Notes: generated by a model not told the origin, from the sequence alone. 64,000 bases of DNA from DATLZC01 sp037444005 (GCA_037444005.1 JBBING010000003.1:1-64000), one strand, 5' to 3'. Shown: positions 7,957-17,344, numbered from the stretch's first letter. Numbers and translations are program-made.

Positions 7957-9102
7957 TCAGGACTGCGGGGTGGCGGAGGCCTTGAGCGCCTCCCGCCGAC
8001 GGAGCTCGGCCACGCGACGCTCGAGCCATCGGGACACGCGGGGCTGCTCGGGCAGCAGACCCTGCGGGCGCAGCAGCAGGACGATGACGATGAGCGCGCC
8101 CAGCACGAAGTCGCGCAGGAAGAACACCCGGGTTCGGACGATCTCGGGCAGGTCGTATCCCTGAATCTGCAGGGTGACGCTCCAGAAGCCCCACACCATG
8201 TACGCGCCGACGATGGCGCCCTGATTGTTCCCGCTCCCCCCGACAATGAGCATCGCCCAGATGATGAACGTCCCGAAGAAGTGGCTGAACGTGTCGGGCG
8301 AGATGGCGCCTTGCTGGTACGCGTAGATGGCGCCGCCCATCCCCATAATGGCCGCGCCGAACACGAACGCCTGCATCTTGAACGCGAAGACGTTTTTGCC
8401 GCTGGCCGCGGCGGCCAGCTCGTCCTCTCGCAGCGCACGGAGCACCCGCCCCCACGGTGACCGGATGCCCCGGTCCACGAGGATGTAGACGAACACCAAA
8501 AGCGCGACGCTGATGGCGAGGATGACGAACTTGTAGTCCTCCGGCGCGACCAGGCCGCCGAACGGCCTCGGAATACCGGTGAGCCCGCGGGTTCCGTTGA
8601 CCAGCCCCTCTTCTTCGATGGTGATCCGTCGCAGGACTTCGGCGATGCCGATGGTCGTGATGGCCAGATAGTCCTCGCGCAGGCGCAGCGTCGGCACCGC
8701 GAGGAGCAGGGCGAGCGCGGCGGAGAACGCTCCCGCCGCGAGGACGCCGAACAGCGCGGGGAGCCACTCTTCGCTGTCGAGGAACGGGAGGAAGTCCAAC
8801 TTGTCGCCGTAGCCTCCGATGTATCGCACGAACTCCGTGGAGGCCGGCTCCTTGGTCACGATGGCGGCGGTGTACGCGCCGACCAGAAAGAATCCGGCGA
8901 TCCCGAAGTTGAAGATGCCGGTGTATCCCCATTGCACGTTGAGGCCGATGGCGAGGATCGCGAGGACCGCGACCGTCGTGGCGAACGGCGTGAGGAAGTT
9001 CACCACGGCCGTGGCGTCGCGCGAGCGTTCCGCGGGCAGCCCGATGACGAAGGCCGTCATGAGGAGCACCGCGATGCGCGTGATGAGCCGCGACCGTTTC
9101 AT
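7957..9102 (-). CDS. livM: branched-chain amino-acid ABC transporter permease, LivM type
   Basis: 381 aa integral membrane protein with about 9-10 hydrophobic segments and the LivM signature GYTGIFNFGIAGFFLVGAYT near residue 58, plus the cytoplasmic coupling loop (SPWGRVLRALREDELAAAASGKN). It forms the transmembrane channel with LivH. The C-terminal cytoplasmic tail is slightly extended. Start is ATG 9102, 3 bp after the livH stop. Last gene of the operon. Confidence 0.92.
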   Translation of the reverse strand: MKRSRLITRIAVLLMTAFVIGLPAERSRDATAVVNFLTPFATTVAVLAILAIGLNVQWGYTGIFNFGIAGFFLVGAYTAAIVTKEPASTEFVRYIGGYGDKLDFLPFLDSEEWLPALFGVLAAGAFSAALALLLAVPTLRLREDYLAITTIGIAEVLRRITIEEEGLVNGTRGLTGIPRPFGGLVAPEDYKFVILAISVALLVFVYILVDRGIRSPWGRVLRALREDELAAAASGKNVFAFKMQAFVFGAAIMGMGGAIYAYQQGAISPDTFSHFFGTFIIWAMLIVGGSGNNQGAIVGAYMVWGFWSVTLQIQGYDLPEIVRTRVFFLRDFVLGALIVIVLLLRPQGLLPEQPRVSRWLERRVAELRRREALKASATPQS

Positions 9103-9105
9103 GGC

Positions 9106-10191
9106 TTACGTTTGCGCTCCGAACAGCCCCCTGGGGCGGATCAGAATCACCAGGATGAGGATGACGAACGCCACCGAGAACTTATAGCCGGGGCTGAGAA
9201 CATCGAAGGTGACAGCGACCTCCTGCGCGACGCCCACGAACAGCCCGCCCGCGAGCGCCCCCTGCGGACTGCCGATGCCGCCGAGCACCGTGGCGGCGAA
9301 CAGCGGAAGGAGCAGGACGAAGCCGAGTTCGGGCTTGAGCTGCGACTGGAGGGCCAGCAGCACGCCCGCGATGGCGACCAACGCCGCGCTGACCACCCAC
9401 GTCCAGCGGACGACCATGTCGGTGTCGATGCCGGCGACGCGCGCGAGCTCGGCGTTGTCGGCGGTGGCCCGCATGGCGCGCCCGATGCGGGTACGGAACA
9501 GCAGCAGGTAGACGAGCGCCACGAGAACGACGGCGAGCGCGGCGATGAAAATCTGGTCGGTGACGATGCGCGGCCCGAAGGGGAGGTCGATGGTCGGGCG
9601 GATACCCTTGACATAAAAGCGGGGCCCCGGGCCCCACACCGCCAACACGAAGCTGCGCATCGCGATGGCGATGCCCAGCGACGCAATGGCGAAGATGACG
9701 ATGCCCGCCCGGCGGCGCCGCAAAGGCGCGTACACGAGGGCGTCGAGGGCAAGAAACAGGACGACGGTGACGAGCGCGGCCAGCGGAATGGCGAGCAGGA
9801 GCCCGTAGCCGAACGAGAAGTCCCAGATGGGCGTCGTCGCGCCGGGAAGGTCCTGGAGCGACCATGGCAGGCTAACGTCCGTTCGGGCGCCTACGGCCTT
9901 CCCTGTGAGGGCGAAGAACGCCACATAGGCGGCCAGCATCATGGCGTCGCCGTGCGCGAAGTGGGCGAACTTGAGGATGCCGTAGATGAGGGTGAGGCCG
10001 ATCGCGCCGAGCACGAGGACGCTGCCCACGACCACGCCCACGGTGAAGGCGTCGGTTTCGGCGACGGCGGCCCAGAGGCAGAACCCGAGGATGGCCGTCC
10101 ACAGCCCGACGCCGGTCGCGAGGTCGCCGAAGCGGCGGGCGAGCCTGCGCCGCTGGATCGCGAGATCGGTCGCGATGGTGCGGACGGTCAT
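9106..10191 (-). CDS. livH: branched-chain amino-acid ABC transporter permease, LivH type
   Basis: 361 aa membrane protein. The signature GLTLIYGILKFAHFAHGDAMM (split here near residues 86-105) and coupling loop RTRIGRAMRATADNAELARVAGIDTD are diagnostic of LivH. The N-terminus is longer than usual, carrying a short cytoplasmic lead (about 35 residues) before the first membrane helix. It sits 12 bp downstream of livF. Confidence 0.92.
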   Translation of the reverse strand: MTVRTIATDLAIQRRRLARRFGDLATGVGLWTAILGFCLWAAVAETDAFTVGVVVGSVLVLGAIGLTLIYGILKFAHFAHGDAMMLAAYVAFFALTGKAVGARTDVSLPWSLQDLPGATTPIWDFSFGYGLLLAIPLAALVTVVLFLALDALVYAPLRRRRAGIVIFAIASLGIAIAMRSFVLAVWGPGPRFYVKGIRPTIDLPFGPRIVTDQIFIAALAVVLVALVYLLLFRTRIGRAMRATADNAELARVAGIDTDMVVRWTWVVSAALVAIAGVLLALQSQLKPELGFVLLLPLFAATVLGGIGSPQGALAGGLFVGVAQEVAVTFDVLSPGYKFSVAFVILILVILIRPRGLFGAQT

Positions 10192-10203
10192 GCGGAGGCC
10201 ATC

Positions 10204-10911
10204 CTACTCCCCAAGGTAGAGCCTCCGCACCTCTTCGCTGTCGAGGAGCGCTTTCGCATCGCCCTCGAGCCGGTTCTCGCCCGTCGCCAGTACGTAGGCG
10301 CGGTGGCTCAGGCTCAACGCGTGGCGGGCGTTCTGCTCGACCATCAGGATCGCCGTGCCCCTGGCGTTGATCTCGATGATGTTCTCGAACACGAGGTCGA
10401 CCATCTTGGGCGACAGGCTCGCGGACGGCTCGTCCAGTAGGAGAATGATTGGGTCGAGCATCAGGGCGCGGCCGATCGCGAGCAGTTGCCGCTGGCCGCC
10501 CGACAGGCGGGACGCCTTCTCGTGCGGGCGTGCGGCAAGCGCGGGGAACAGGTCGTACACCCTCGCGAGGCGTTCCTTGAACCCGTCGCCGCGCGCCCAT
10601 GCACCCATCTCCAGGTTCTCCTGAATGGTGAGCGACGGGAACACGTTGTCGACCTGGGGCACGTAGGCCATGCCGAGGCGCACCAGTTCGTTCGGAGCGC
10701 GGCCCGTGACGTCTTGCCCTTGGAGCAGGACCCGTCCCCGCTTGATGGGCAGCAGGCCGAACGCCGCCTTCATCAGCGTCGATTTGCCCGCGCCATTGGG
10801 GCCGATGATGGACACGATCTCGCCCGGCTCCACGCGCACCGTGACGCCGTGGAGCACTTCGACTTCGCCGTATCCGGAGACGACGTGTTCCACCAGGAGC
10901 GTCGGCGTCAC
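10204..10911 (-). CDS. livF: branched-chain amino-acid ABC transporter ATPase, LivF type
   Basis: 235 aa ABC ATPase: Walker A GPNGAGKST, signature RLSGGQRQLLAIGRAL, Walker B ILLLDEPSASL. A length near 235 aa and the order after livG identify LivF. The start is GTG 10911, overlapping the livG stop as GTGA; a longer reading upstream gives an out-of-family Arg/Gly-rich leader and was discarded. Confidence 0.92.
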   Translation of the reverse strand: MTPTLLVEHVVSGYGEVEVLHGVTVRVEPGEIVSIIGPNGAGKSTLMKAAFGLLPIKRGRVLLQGQDVTGRAPNELVRLGMAYVPQVDNVFPSLTIQENLEMGAWARGDGFKERLARVYDLFPALAARPHEKASRLSGGQRQLLAIGRALMLDPIILLLDEPSASLSPKMVDLVFENIIEINARGTAILMVEQNARHALSLSHRAYVLATGENRLEGDAKALLDSEEVRRLYLGE

Positions 10912-11726
10912 CGGTACTGGCCTCCCAGGTACGCCTCGAGCACCTGCTCGTTGCTGCGGACTTCGTCCGGCGTGCCCTCCGCGATGCGGCGGCCCTCGCT
11001 CATGACGATGACCGGGTTGCACAGTCGGGCGACCAGATCCATGTCGTGTTCGATGATGAAGAAGGTCACGCCCCGCTCGTGGCAGAGCTCCTCGATGTAT
11101 CCCGTAAGCTTTTTGAGCAATGCCCTGTTGACCCCGGCGCCCGGCTCGTCCAGCAGGATCATCTTCGGGTCAGCCATCAGGGTCCGGGCGAACTCCAGCA
11201 GCTTCTTCTGTCCGCCCGAGAGGTTTGCGGCGTACTCGTCGCGCAGGTGGATCAGGTCGACGTACTCCAGCACGGCGATGGCGCGGTCGATGATCTCGTT
11301 CTCCTGCCGCTGGACACGCCAGGGCAAGAACCACGAGTTCCAGATACGCTCGCCGGCCTGCCGCCGCGGGACGAGGACGAGATTCTCGAGCACGGTCATC
11401 GACTTCAGCTCTCGCGGCACCTGAAAGGTGCGCACGAGGCCGCGAGCCACGATGTCTTGCGGTGGCAGCCCGTCGATGCGCTCGCCATCGAACGCGATCT
11501 CGCCCGACGTCGGTTTCAGGAACCCGGTGATGAGGTTGAACAGCGTCGTCTTGCCGGCCCCGTTCGGACCGATGAGCCCGGTGATGGTGCCGCGCCGGAC
11601 GCTGAGCGAACAGTCATCGACGGCCTTCACGCCGCCGAAGGCGCGGGTGACGTCGCGAACGTCGAGGATGGCGCCATCGGGCGCGCCTGCGGGCCGAGGG
11701 GAGACGGCGGGCTCAGCGACGGTCAC
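10908..11726 (-). CDS. livG: branched-chain amino-acid ABC transporter ATPase, LivG type
   Basis: 272 aa ABC ATPase with Walker A GPNGAGKTTLFNLITGF, a long insert between Walker A and the signature (LivG hallmark), signature NLSGGQKKLLEFARTL, Walker B ILLDEPGAGVN and switch His in FFIIEHDMDLV. The C-terminal GTPDEVRSNEQVLEAYLG is the typical LivG ending. Start ATG 11726 is 22 bp after the aminotransferase stop. Confidence 0.92.
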   Translation of the reverse strand: MTVAEPAVSPRPAGAPDGAILDVRDVTRAFGGVKAVDDCSLSVRRGTITGLIGPNGAGKTTLFNLITGFLKPTSGEIAFDGERIDGLPPQDIVARGLVRTFQVPRELKSMTVLENLVLVPRRQAGERIWNSWFLPWRVQRQENEIIDRAIAVLEYVDLIHLRDEYAANLSGGQKKLLEFARTLMADPKMILLDEPGAGVNRALLKKLTGYIEELCHERGVTFFIIEHDMDLVARLCNPVIVMSEGRRIAEGTPDEVRSNEQVLEAYLGGQYR

Positions 11727-11748
11727 GGTGTCGGCTCCTGTGCCCCGC

Positions 11749-13005
11749 TCATGCGGCGCCCTCCGCGGCCAGCGCTGCGCGCTCGAACGCCACGAGCTCG
11801 TCGAGATGTTCGCGCACCTTGAGGATGGCCGCGGCGATGTCCTCCATGTCGCGTCGTTCGGCGAGCAACACCTCGTGCGGAATCCAGACCATCTCGCGCT
11901 CGCCGGCCCGCTCGGCCACAGGACAGCGCCGCTCGCGATACGGGGGCGGGCCGGGAGCGTCCTCCCACGCGAAGAGCGGGCTCTTGTACACGGCCGTGTA
12001 GAACGCGCCCTCGCACTTGATTCCTTCCGCCCGGAGCGCCCGGACGAAGGTGTCGCGCCGTACGCCCGCGAACGCTTCCTCGTCGTACACGATGACGTAC
12101 CCGTACCCCGCTGGCTGCGTCATCCGCGGTTCGGGCGGGAACATCCGGACGCCCTCGATGGCGTCGATGAGCGAAGCGAGGTAGGCGGCGTTCTCCGCGC
12201 GCTTGCGGGTCTGCTCGGGGAGGCGCTCGAATTGGGCCAGCAGCACCGCCGCCTGCCACTCCGTGATGCGGTAGTTCCAGCCCAGGACGTGCCGTTCGCC
12301 GATGTGCCGGTCGGTGCGGCGGGTCCGCCCGGCGTTGATGTACGCCCTCGCGCGCTCGAAGGCCGCCTCGTCGTTGGTGATGACGATGCCGCCCTCGCCC
12401 GCGGTCATCGTCTTCGACGACTGGAAGCTGAAGGCGCCCATGTCGCCGAGGGAGCCCGCGCCGCGGCCGCGCCAGAACCCGCCGTGCATGTGCGCGCAGT
12501 CCTCGACCACGCGAAGGCCGTGGCGGCGCGCGATATCGAGGATGCGGTCCATATCGGCCATCCGCGACGCAAAGTGCACCGGCAGGATCGCCCGCGTGCG
12601 TTCCGTGATCGCCTCCTCGATGAGATCGGGGTCGATGCACCAGTTGTCCGGATGGACATCGACGAACACGGGGGCCGCGCCAATGGACAGGATCGCCGAA
12701 GCCGTGGCGATGAACGTGAGGGCCGGCATGATCACCTCGTCTCCCGATCGGACGCCCACGCTCTTGAGCGCGACCTCGAGAGCGGTCGTTCCGCCGGACG
12801 TGCAGATGCCGTATCGGGCCGTGTGGTACGCGGCGAAGCGGTCCGCGAACTCCGCGGCCTTGACGTTGGGCGTGGGGAACCCGCCCCAGTTGCGGCTCTC
12901 GAGCACCTCCATGAGCCCTCGGCGCTCGCGCTCGTCGTACTGGGGCCACGGGGGCCAAGCCTCGGTGCGCACGGGCGAGCCGCCCGCGATCGCCAGATGC
13001 GCCAT
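11749..13005 (-). CDS. DegT/DnrJ/EryC1-family PLP-dependent aminotransferase
   Basis: 418 aa, fold-type I PLP enzyme of the sugar/aminocyclitol aminotransferase group. The PLP-Lys is in FSFQSSKTMTAGEGG (the K), with the Asp/His contacts in VVEDCAHMHGG. N-terminus LAIAGGSPVRTEAWPPWPQY resembles AHBA-synthase and scyllo-inosose aminotransferase relatives. The start is ATG 13005 with GGAGGG 8 nt upstream; an ATG at 13050 is less well placed. It is the first gene of the operon with livGFHM, which is an odd partner for an amino-acid importer; substrate unknown. Confidence 0.88.
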   Translation of the reverse strand: MAHLAIAGGSPVRTEAWPPWPQYDERERRGLMEVLESRNWGGFPTPNVKAAEFADRFAAYHTARYGICTSGGTTALEVALKSVGVRSGDEVIMPALTFIATASAILSIGAAPVFVDVHPDNWCIDPDLIEEAITERTRAILPVHFASRMADMDRILDIARRHGLRVVEDCAHMHGGFWRGRGAGSLGDMGAFSFQSSKTMTAGEGGIVITNDEAAFERARAYINAGRTRRTDRHIGERHVLGWNYRITEWQAAVLLAQFERLPEQTRKRAENAAYLASLIDAIEGVRMFPPEPRMTQPAGYGYVIVYDEEAFAGVRRDTFVRALRAEGIKCEGAFYTAVYKSPLFAWEDAPGPPPYRERRCPVAERAGEREMVWIPHEVLLAERRDMEDIAAAILKVREHLDELVAFERAALAAEGAA

Positions 13006-13046
13006 CGCCGCTTCCCTCCGGAGTGCGCGTTCGGGCGCGCGCAGCG

Positions 13047-13058
13047 TCACTATAGTGA
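13047..13058. promoter_or_regulatory. perfect 12-bp palindrome with -10-like core
   Basis: TCACTATAGTGA lies in the 144-bp divergent region between the aminotransferase/liv operon and the EVE gene. Its centre supplies a TATAGT -10-like hexamer on both strands, so it may be an operator overlapping the operon's promoter. A separate -10-like TAGACT lies at about 13111 for the EVE gene. Confidence 0.45.
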
Positions 13059-13149
13059 ATCCGCCGCGGGCGGACTACAGGGGGCCGATGACGCCCACCA
13101 CCCATGGGGGTAGACTGCATCTACGAATCCGCATGGAGGGAGGCGCGCC

Positions 13150-13551
13150 ATGGCGTATTTTCTGGCCAAAACGGACCCGGAGTCGTACTCGATCGACGAC
13201 CTCGAGCGCGACGGAACGACGGAGTGGGACGGCGTCCGGAATCCGGCGGCGGTGAAAGCGATCCGGGAGATGCGCCCCGGCGATCGAGTGTTCATCTACC
13301 ATTCGCAGGGCCAGGCGGCGGTCGTAGGGCTGGCCGAGGTGGTGTCGGACCCCCGCCCAGACGCCAACGACCCCCGGAGTTGGGTCGCGGACTTCCGCTT
13401 CATCCGGCGCCTCTCGCGTCCAGTGACCCTGCGCGAGATCAAGGAGTCCCACAAGTTCGACGACTGGCTGCTGGTGCGGCAGGGAAGGCTCAGCACAATG
13501 CGCGCGCCCGACGCCTTCGCGCAGTGGTTGCGCGAACTCGGCGCGATGTGA
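13150..13551 (+). CDS. EVE-domain protein
   Basis: 133 aa, full length for a single EVE domain (PUA-like fold). It begins with MAYFLAKTDPESYSIDDLERDG and carries WDGVRNPAAVKAIREM and GDRVFIYHSQG, all typical. EVE domains bind modified bases such as 5-methylcytosine derivatives, or modified nucleotides in RNA; some are linked with restriction or translation quality control. No such partner is adjacent. GGAGGG lies 9 nt before ATG 13150. Confidence 0.88.
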   Translation: MAYFLAKTDPESYSIDDLERDGTTEWDGVRNPAAVKAIREMRPGDRVFIYHSQGQAAVVGLAEVVSDPRPDANDPRSWVADFRFIRRLSRPVTLREIKESHKFDDWLLVRQGRLSTMRAPDAFAQWLRELGAM

Positions 13552-13625
13552 AGAACGGCCGTGGCGCGAGGCCGCGGGGCGGCGTACACTCGCTGCGCTG
13601 TCCGGCGACGAACAGGAGGAGAGCG

Positions 13626-14597
13626 ATGGCGGCGATTGTCGGCGACATCACCGAGCGGGACGATTACACCCACCCCCTGGGTCCCGAGAAGAACTTCAAC
13701 GAGAGCATGTACTTCAACTTCTTCGACCGGGAGCGGGATGTCGGCGGCTTCGTCAGGCTCGGTAACCGGGCTAACGAGGGGTACGCCGAGATGACCGTGT
13801 GCCTCTTCCTTCCGGGCGGGCCCGTGCTGTTCAACTACCAGCGGCCCGAGATTCATCACAACGACGCCTTCGACGCGGGCGGCATGCGCTTCGAAACCCT
13901 CGAGCCCATGCGGCGCCTGCGGACCGTCTACGAAGGGCCCGCGGTCTATCTGGAAGACCCCACGCAGATGGCGAACCCGCGCCACGCGTTTACGTCGAAC
14001 CCGTACAAGCGCGTGACGCTGGACCTGATCCACGAGGCGGTCGGGCCTGCCTACGGTAGCGCTGGACGCGATCGGGAGATCACGAACCCGGACGAGGAGT
14101 TCGCGCGGGCGCACTACGAACAGCACATGCGGGCGCGCGGCACGCTGTCCATCGATGGCAACACGATCGAGCTCGACGGATTGGGCCTGCGTGACCACTC
14201 GTGGGGTCCGCGCTACTGGCAGGCGATTCACCATTACCGCTGGCTGACCATCAACTTCGGGCCCGACTTCGGCATGATGTGCTCGCTCGTGGCGCGCACG
14301 CCCGAGGAGGAAACGCGCACGGGCGTCCTGGTTCGGGGAGAGCGCCTGGAGCGCATTCAGGACTTCGAGCTCGACACCACGTACGACGCGAACGGGCTGT
14401 ACCACCGCGCGTTCACGGCGAGGGTCCGGCTGGAGAGCGGCGAGACGTTGGCGCTCGACGGGAAGATCAAGAGCTTCATCCCGCTGCGAAACCGCCGCGA
14501 GGGCATGGTCACGCACATCGGTGAAGGGATGACCGAATACCGGTGCGGCGAGTTCGTCGGGTACGGACTGTCGGAGTACCTCGACCAGGTCGAATAG
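13626..14597 (+). CDS. DUF7064-like lipocalin/CrtC-related protein
   Basis: 323 aa. Not an assigned enzyme. The conserved core LGLRDHSWGPRYWQ near residue 195 is the motif of the CrtC/AttH and DUF7064/7065 beta-barrel group (hydroxyneurosporene synthase-like). No signal peptide. AGGAGGA precedes ATG 13626. It is 1 bp from the phosphotransferase gene, so the two are co-translated; in other bacteria such proteins occur with acyl-CoA and terpenoid/steroid catabolism, which fits the neighbouring genes but is inference. Confidence 0.7.
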   Translation: MAAIVGDITERDDYTHPLGPEKNFNESMYFNFFDRERDVGGFVRLGNRANEGYAEMTVCLFLPGGPVLFNYQRPEIHHNDAFDAGGMRFETLEPMRRLRTVYEGPAVYLEDPTQMANPRHAFTSNPYKRVTLDLIHEAVGPAYGSAGRDREITNPDEEFARAHYEQHMRARGTLSIDGNTIELDGLGLRDHSWGPRYWQAIHHYRWLTINFGPDFGMMCSLVARTPEEETRTGVLVRGERLERIQDFELDTTYDANGLYHRAFTARVRLESGETLALDGKIKSFIPLRNRREGMVTHIGEGMTEYRCGEFVGYGLSEYLDQVE

Positions 14598-14598
14598 G

Positions 14599-15612
14599 GT
14601 GACCCCGGAAGAGCTTGCGGAGCGACTCGCCGCGTTCCTGGCGCGCCGGACCGGAGCCGGATCGGTGCGTGTCGATGGCCTCAGACGGCTGGCCGGCGGG
14701 GCGTCGCGCGAGATCTGGTCCTTCGACGCCACGTTCGAGGACAGGGAGGGCGCGCGCACAGCCGCGCTCGTCTTGCGGATGGACCCCAGAGGCGGGCCGC
14801 TCGCGACGGAACGCGCGCTCGAATGCCGCCTTCTGCAGGCGGCGTTTGCGTGCGGCGTGCCGGTCCCCGAGGTCAAGTTCGAAGGCGACGACTCCCTCGG
14901 CGCGCCCTTCTTCATCATGGAGCGCATCGAGGGAGAGACCATCGCTCGCCGGCTGCTCCGCGACGAACAGTACGCCGAAGCCCGACGGGTGATGCCGGAG
15001 CAACTGGCGCAGATCCTCGCGCGGATCCACCGCATCCCGTACGAACGATGGGGGCTCGAAGGCCTCCCCTCTTCTCCTCTGGACCGCTCGCCGGCCGAGG
15101 GCGAACTGGACCGCTATGAGCAGGTCTACCGGGCGATCGCCCTCGAGCCGCATCCGGCGTTCGAGCTGGCGTTTCGTTGGCTGCGGCATCGCCTGCCGAG
15201 AGGGGGCGAGCGCGCGCTCGTGCACGGTGACTATCGCATCGGCAACGTCATCTTCGGACCCGAGGGCGTGCGCGCCGTGCTCGACTGGGAGCTGGCGCAC
15301 ATCGGCGACCCTATGGAAGACCTCGGATGGATCTGCGTGCGGTCGTGGCGGTTCGGCGGTCCGTTGCCGGTCGGCGGCATTGGCGAGCGTGAGGCATTCT
15401 GGCGCGCGTACGAGGCGGCGGGCGGTTACCCCGTCGACCCCGAGCGCGTCCGCTTCTGGGAGCTCTTCGGCAACCTGCGGTGGGGCATCATTTGCATCTC
15501 GCAGGCGCGGACGCATCTCGACGGACGCAGTCCGAGCGTGGAGCTGGCGAGCATCGGGCGTCGCATCTCCGAGACGGAGTGGGAGCTGTTGAATCTGATG
15601 GAGGCGGGCTGA
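14599..15612 (+). CDS. phosphotransferase-family protein (APH/ACAD10-like kinase fold)
   Basis: 337 aa with aminoglycoside-phosphotransferase fold. Catalytic loop LVHGDYRIGNVIF and metal-binding AVLDWELAHIGDPMEDLGW are intact, and the N-lobe includes GGASREIWSFDA. The pattern matches the ACAD10/11-type group that phosphorylates hydroxyacyl-CoAs during degradation of 4-hydroxy acids, rather than antibiotic kinases. The start is GTG 14599, one base after the previous stop; the stop overlaps the next gene's ATG by one base. Confidence 0.85.
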   Translation: MTPEELAERLAAFLARRTGAGSVRVDGLRRLAGGASREIWSFDATFEDREGARTAALVLRMDPRGGPLATERALECRLLQAAFACGVPVPEVKFEGDDSLGAPFFIMERIEGETIARRLLRDEQYAEARRVMPEQLAQILARIHRIPYERWGLEGLPSSPLDRSPAEGELDRYEQVYRAIALEPHPAFELAFRWLRHRLPRGGERALVHGDYRIGNVIFGPEGVRAVLDWELAHIGDPMEDLGWICVRSWRFGGPLPVGGIGEREAFWRAYEAAGGYPVDPERVRFWELFGNLRWGIICISQARTHLDGRSPSVELASIGRRISETEWELLNLMEAG

Positions 15613-16004
15613 TGCAGGACCGTCCAACCGCCGTCGAACTACTGAAGGCGGTCGAACGCTTCCTGGACGACGAGATCGTGCCGAACACGCAGGGGACCCG
15701 TCAGTTCCACGCGCGCGTCGCGGCCAACGTGATGCGTATCCTCGCGCGGGAGTGGGAGCAGGAGGAGGAGCAGCTCGACGCCGAATGGGCCGGCCTCGAT
15801 GAGCTGCTGGGAGCGGAGCCGCGTCCACCCTCGCGCCGGTCGCTGCGCGACGCCATCGCGCGGCGCACCGCCATCCTGTGCGAGCGCATCCGCGCGGGCG
15901 AAGCGGACGAAGGCCCCTTTCGCGAACAGGTGCTCGCCCATGTGCGCAGGACGGTGCGGGACAAGCTCCTGGTGAACAACCCCGGCTGGCTCGAACAGCC
16001 CTGA
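15612..16004 (+). CDS. DUF6285-like small acidic protein
   Basis: 130 aa, all-helical, charged. It carries RPTAVELLKAVERFLDDEIVP and QFHARVAANVMRILAREW, the pattern of the small partner protein commonly found after or fused to ACAD10/11-like phosphotransferases. Function unknown; probably a subunit or chaperone for the kinase. Start ATG 15612 overlaps the previous stop (TGATG). The preceding two genes and this one form a compact three-gene unit. Confidence 0.75.
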   Translation: MQDRPTAVELLKAVERFLDDEIVPNTQGTRQFHARVAANVMRILAREWEQEEEQLDAEWAGLDELLGAEPRPPSRRSLRDAIARRTAILCERIRAGEADEGPFREQVLAHVRRTVRDKLLVNNPGWLEQP

Positions 16005-16010
16005 TCGGAC

Positions 16011-17306
16011 TCAGAGCGAGCGGATCCGCCGCGAACCGAGGCCGGCGAACCATGCGGCGACGATGGCGGCGCCCGCCATCGTCGCGATGGCGTGCGGCGT
16101 GCCGATGACCTCGGCGAGCGAGCCCATCGCCAGGCTCCCGAACGGATTGAGCCCTTGCACCATCGTGAAGAGCGAGAGGACGCGGCTGCGGTACTCGTCG
16201 TCGACGTAGAGCTGGAGCAGCGTCTGGTTGAACGTATTGAAGACGATGAGGTTCATGCCGCCCAGCACCAGCAGTCCGAACGACAGCGGCACGGTGCGAG
16301 AGAACGAGAAGGCGAGGATCATGCTCATGTAGAGCATGAGGGCGGCGCCCATGATGCGGCCCTTGCGGCGCACATCCGAAAAGCGCGCCACGACGAGCGT
16401 CATGGCAATGGAGCCGACGCCGACGCCCGTCTGGAGGAACCCGAAGCCCCGAGGCCCGAGGCCGAGGTAGTCGGCTGCCATCGAGGGCATGAGCTGGAGG
16501 TACGGGTACACCATCAGCGTCGGCACCGCCTGGAGCAGCACGATGCGCGAAAGCACGGGGTGGCGGCGCAAGTACGACACGCCGAGGCGCACGCTGCGAA
16601 ACACCGGTTCGCCCGCCGGACGCTCCGTCGACAGCAGGCGGAGCTGCAGGAGCGTCAGAGTCGCGCTGGCGAAGAACAGCGACTCGGCGAAGAACGACGA
16701 CTGCACGCCGAAGTATCCGATGACCGCGCCGCTCACATTGGGTGCGACCACGCGGGACATGTTGTTCGCGCCCGCGTTGAGGGCAATGGCGTTGGTCAGG
16801 TGCTCAGGCCCCACGGCGCTGTAAACGAGATGCTGACGCACAGGGTTGTACACGCTGCTGGCGAGCCCGCCGACGAACGCCGTGACGTAGAGCTGCCAGA
16901 CTTCGATGACGCCCGCGCTGACCAGCAGCCCCACTGCGAGCGCATTCAGGCCGTTCACGGCCGTCGCCAGCGCGGCGAGCTTCTTGCGGTCCACGCGCTC
17001 GGCGACGGCACCGATGAAGGGCGACGTGAACAGGATGCAGAATCCCCGAATGAACTGGACTAGGCCGAGCTGAAACGGCGAGCCGGTCACTTCGTGCACG
17101 AGCCAGCCCTGTCCGATCTGCTCCATCCACATTGCGAAGCTGCTGGCGACGGTACCGGAGAACAGGAGGCGGAAATTGGGATTGGCGAGAGAACTGAACG
17201 CGCCACCTCGCGGGCGAAGCGCAGGGGGCAGCGTCAGCTCGTCCGTCGACGCCTGCGGGGAGGATGTGTGAGCGGAAGACCGGGCCATGGGCGATGCGAA
17301 GCCCAT
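16011..17306 (-). CDS. MFS transporter (MFS_3/EntS-like)
   Basis: 431 aa with about 12 hydrophobic segments and a 35-residue polar N-terminus. Typical MFS_3 features: FRLLFSGTVASSFAMWMEQI in helix 1, the charged loop ERVDRKKLAALA between helices 2 and 3, and GPEHLTNAIALNAGANNMSRV. Exporter of small molecules; substrate unknown. GGGAACG precedes ATG 17306. Convergent with the DUF6285-like gene, 6 bp apart. Confidence 0.88.
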   Translation of the reverse strand: MGFASPMARSSAHTSSPQASTDELTLPPALRPRGGAFSSLANPNFRLLFSGTVASSFAMWMEQIGQGWLVHEVTGSPFQLGLVQFIRGFCILFTSPFIGAVAERVDRKKLAALATAVNGLNALAVGLLVSAGVIEVWQLYVTAFVGGLASSVYNPVRQHLVYSAVGPEHLTNAIALNAGANNMSRVVAPNVSGAVIGYFGVQSSFFAESLFFASATLTLLQLRLLSTERPAGEPVFRSVRLGVSYLRRHPVLSRIVLLQAVPTLMVYPYLQLMPSMAADYLGLGPRGFGFLQTGVGVGSIAMTLVVARFSDVRRKGRIMGAALMLYMSMILAFSFSRTVPLSFGLLVLGGMNLIVFNTFNQTLLQLYVDDEYRSRVLSLFTMVQGLNPFGSLAMGSLAEVIGTPHAIATMAGAAIVAAWFAGLGSRRIRSL

Positions 17307-17344
17307 GGTACTCGTTCCCTTAACGTAAACGGAAGGTCAGGACG

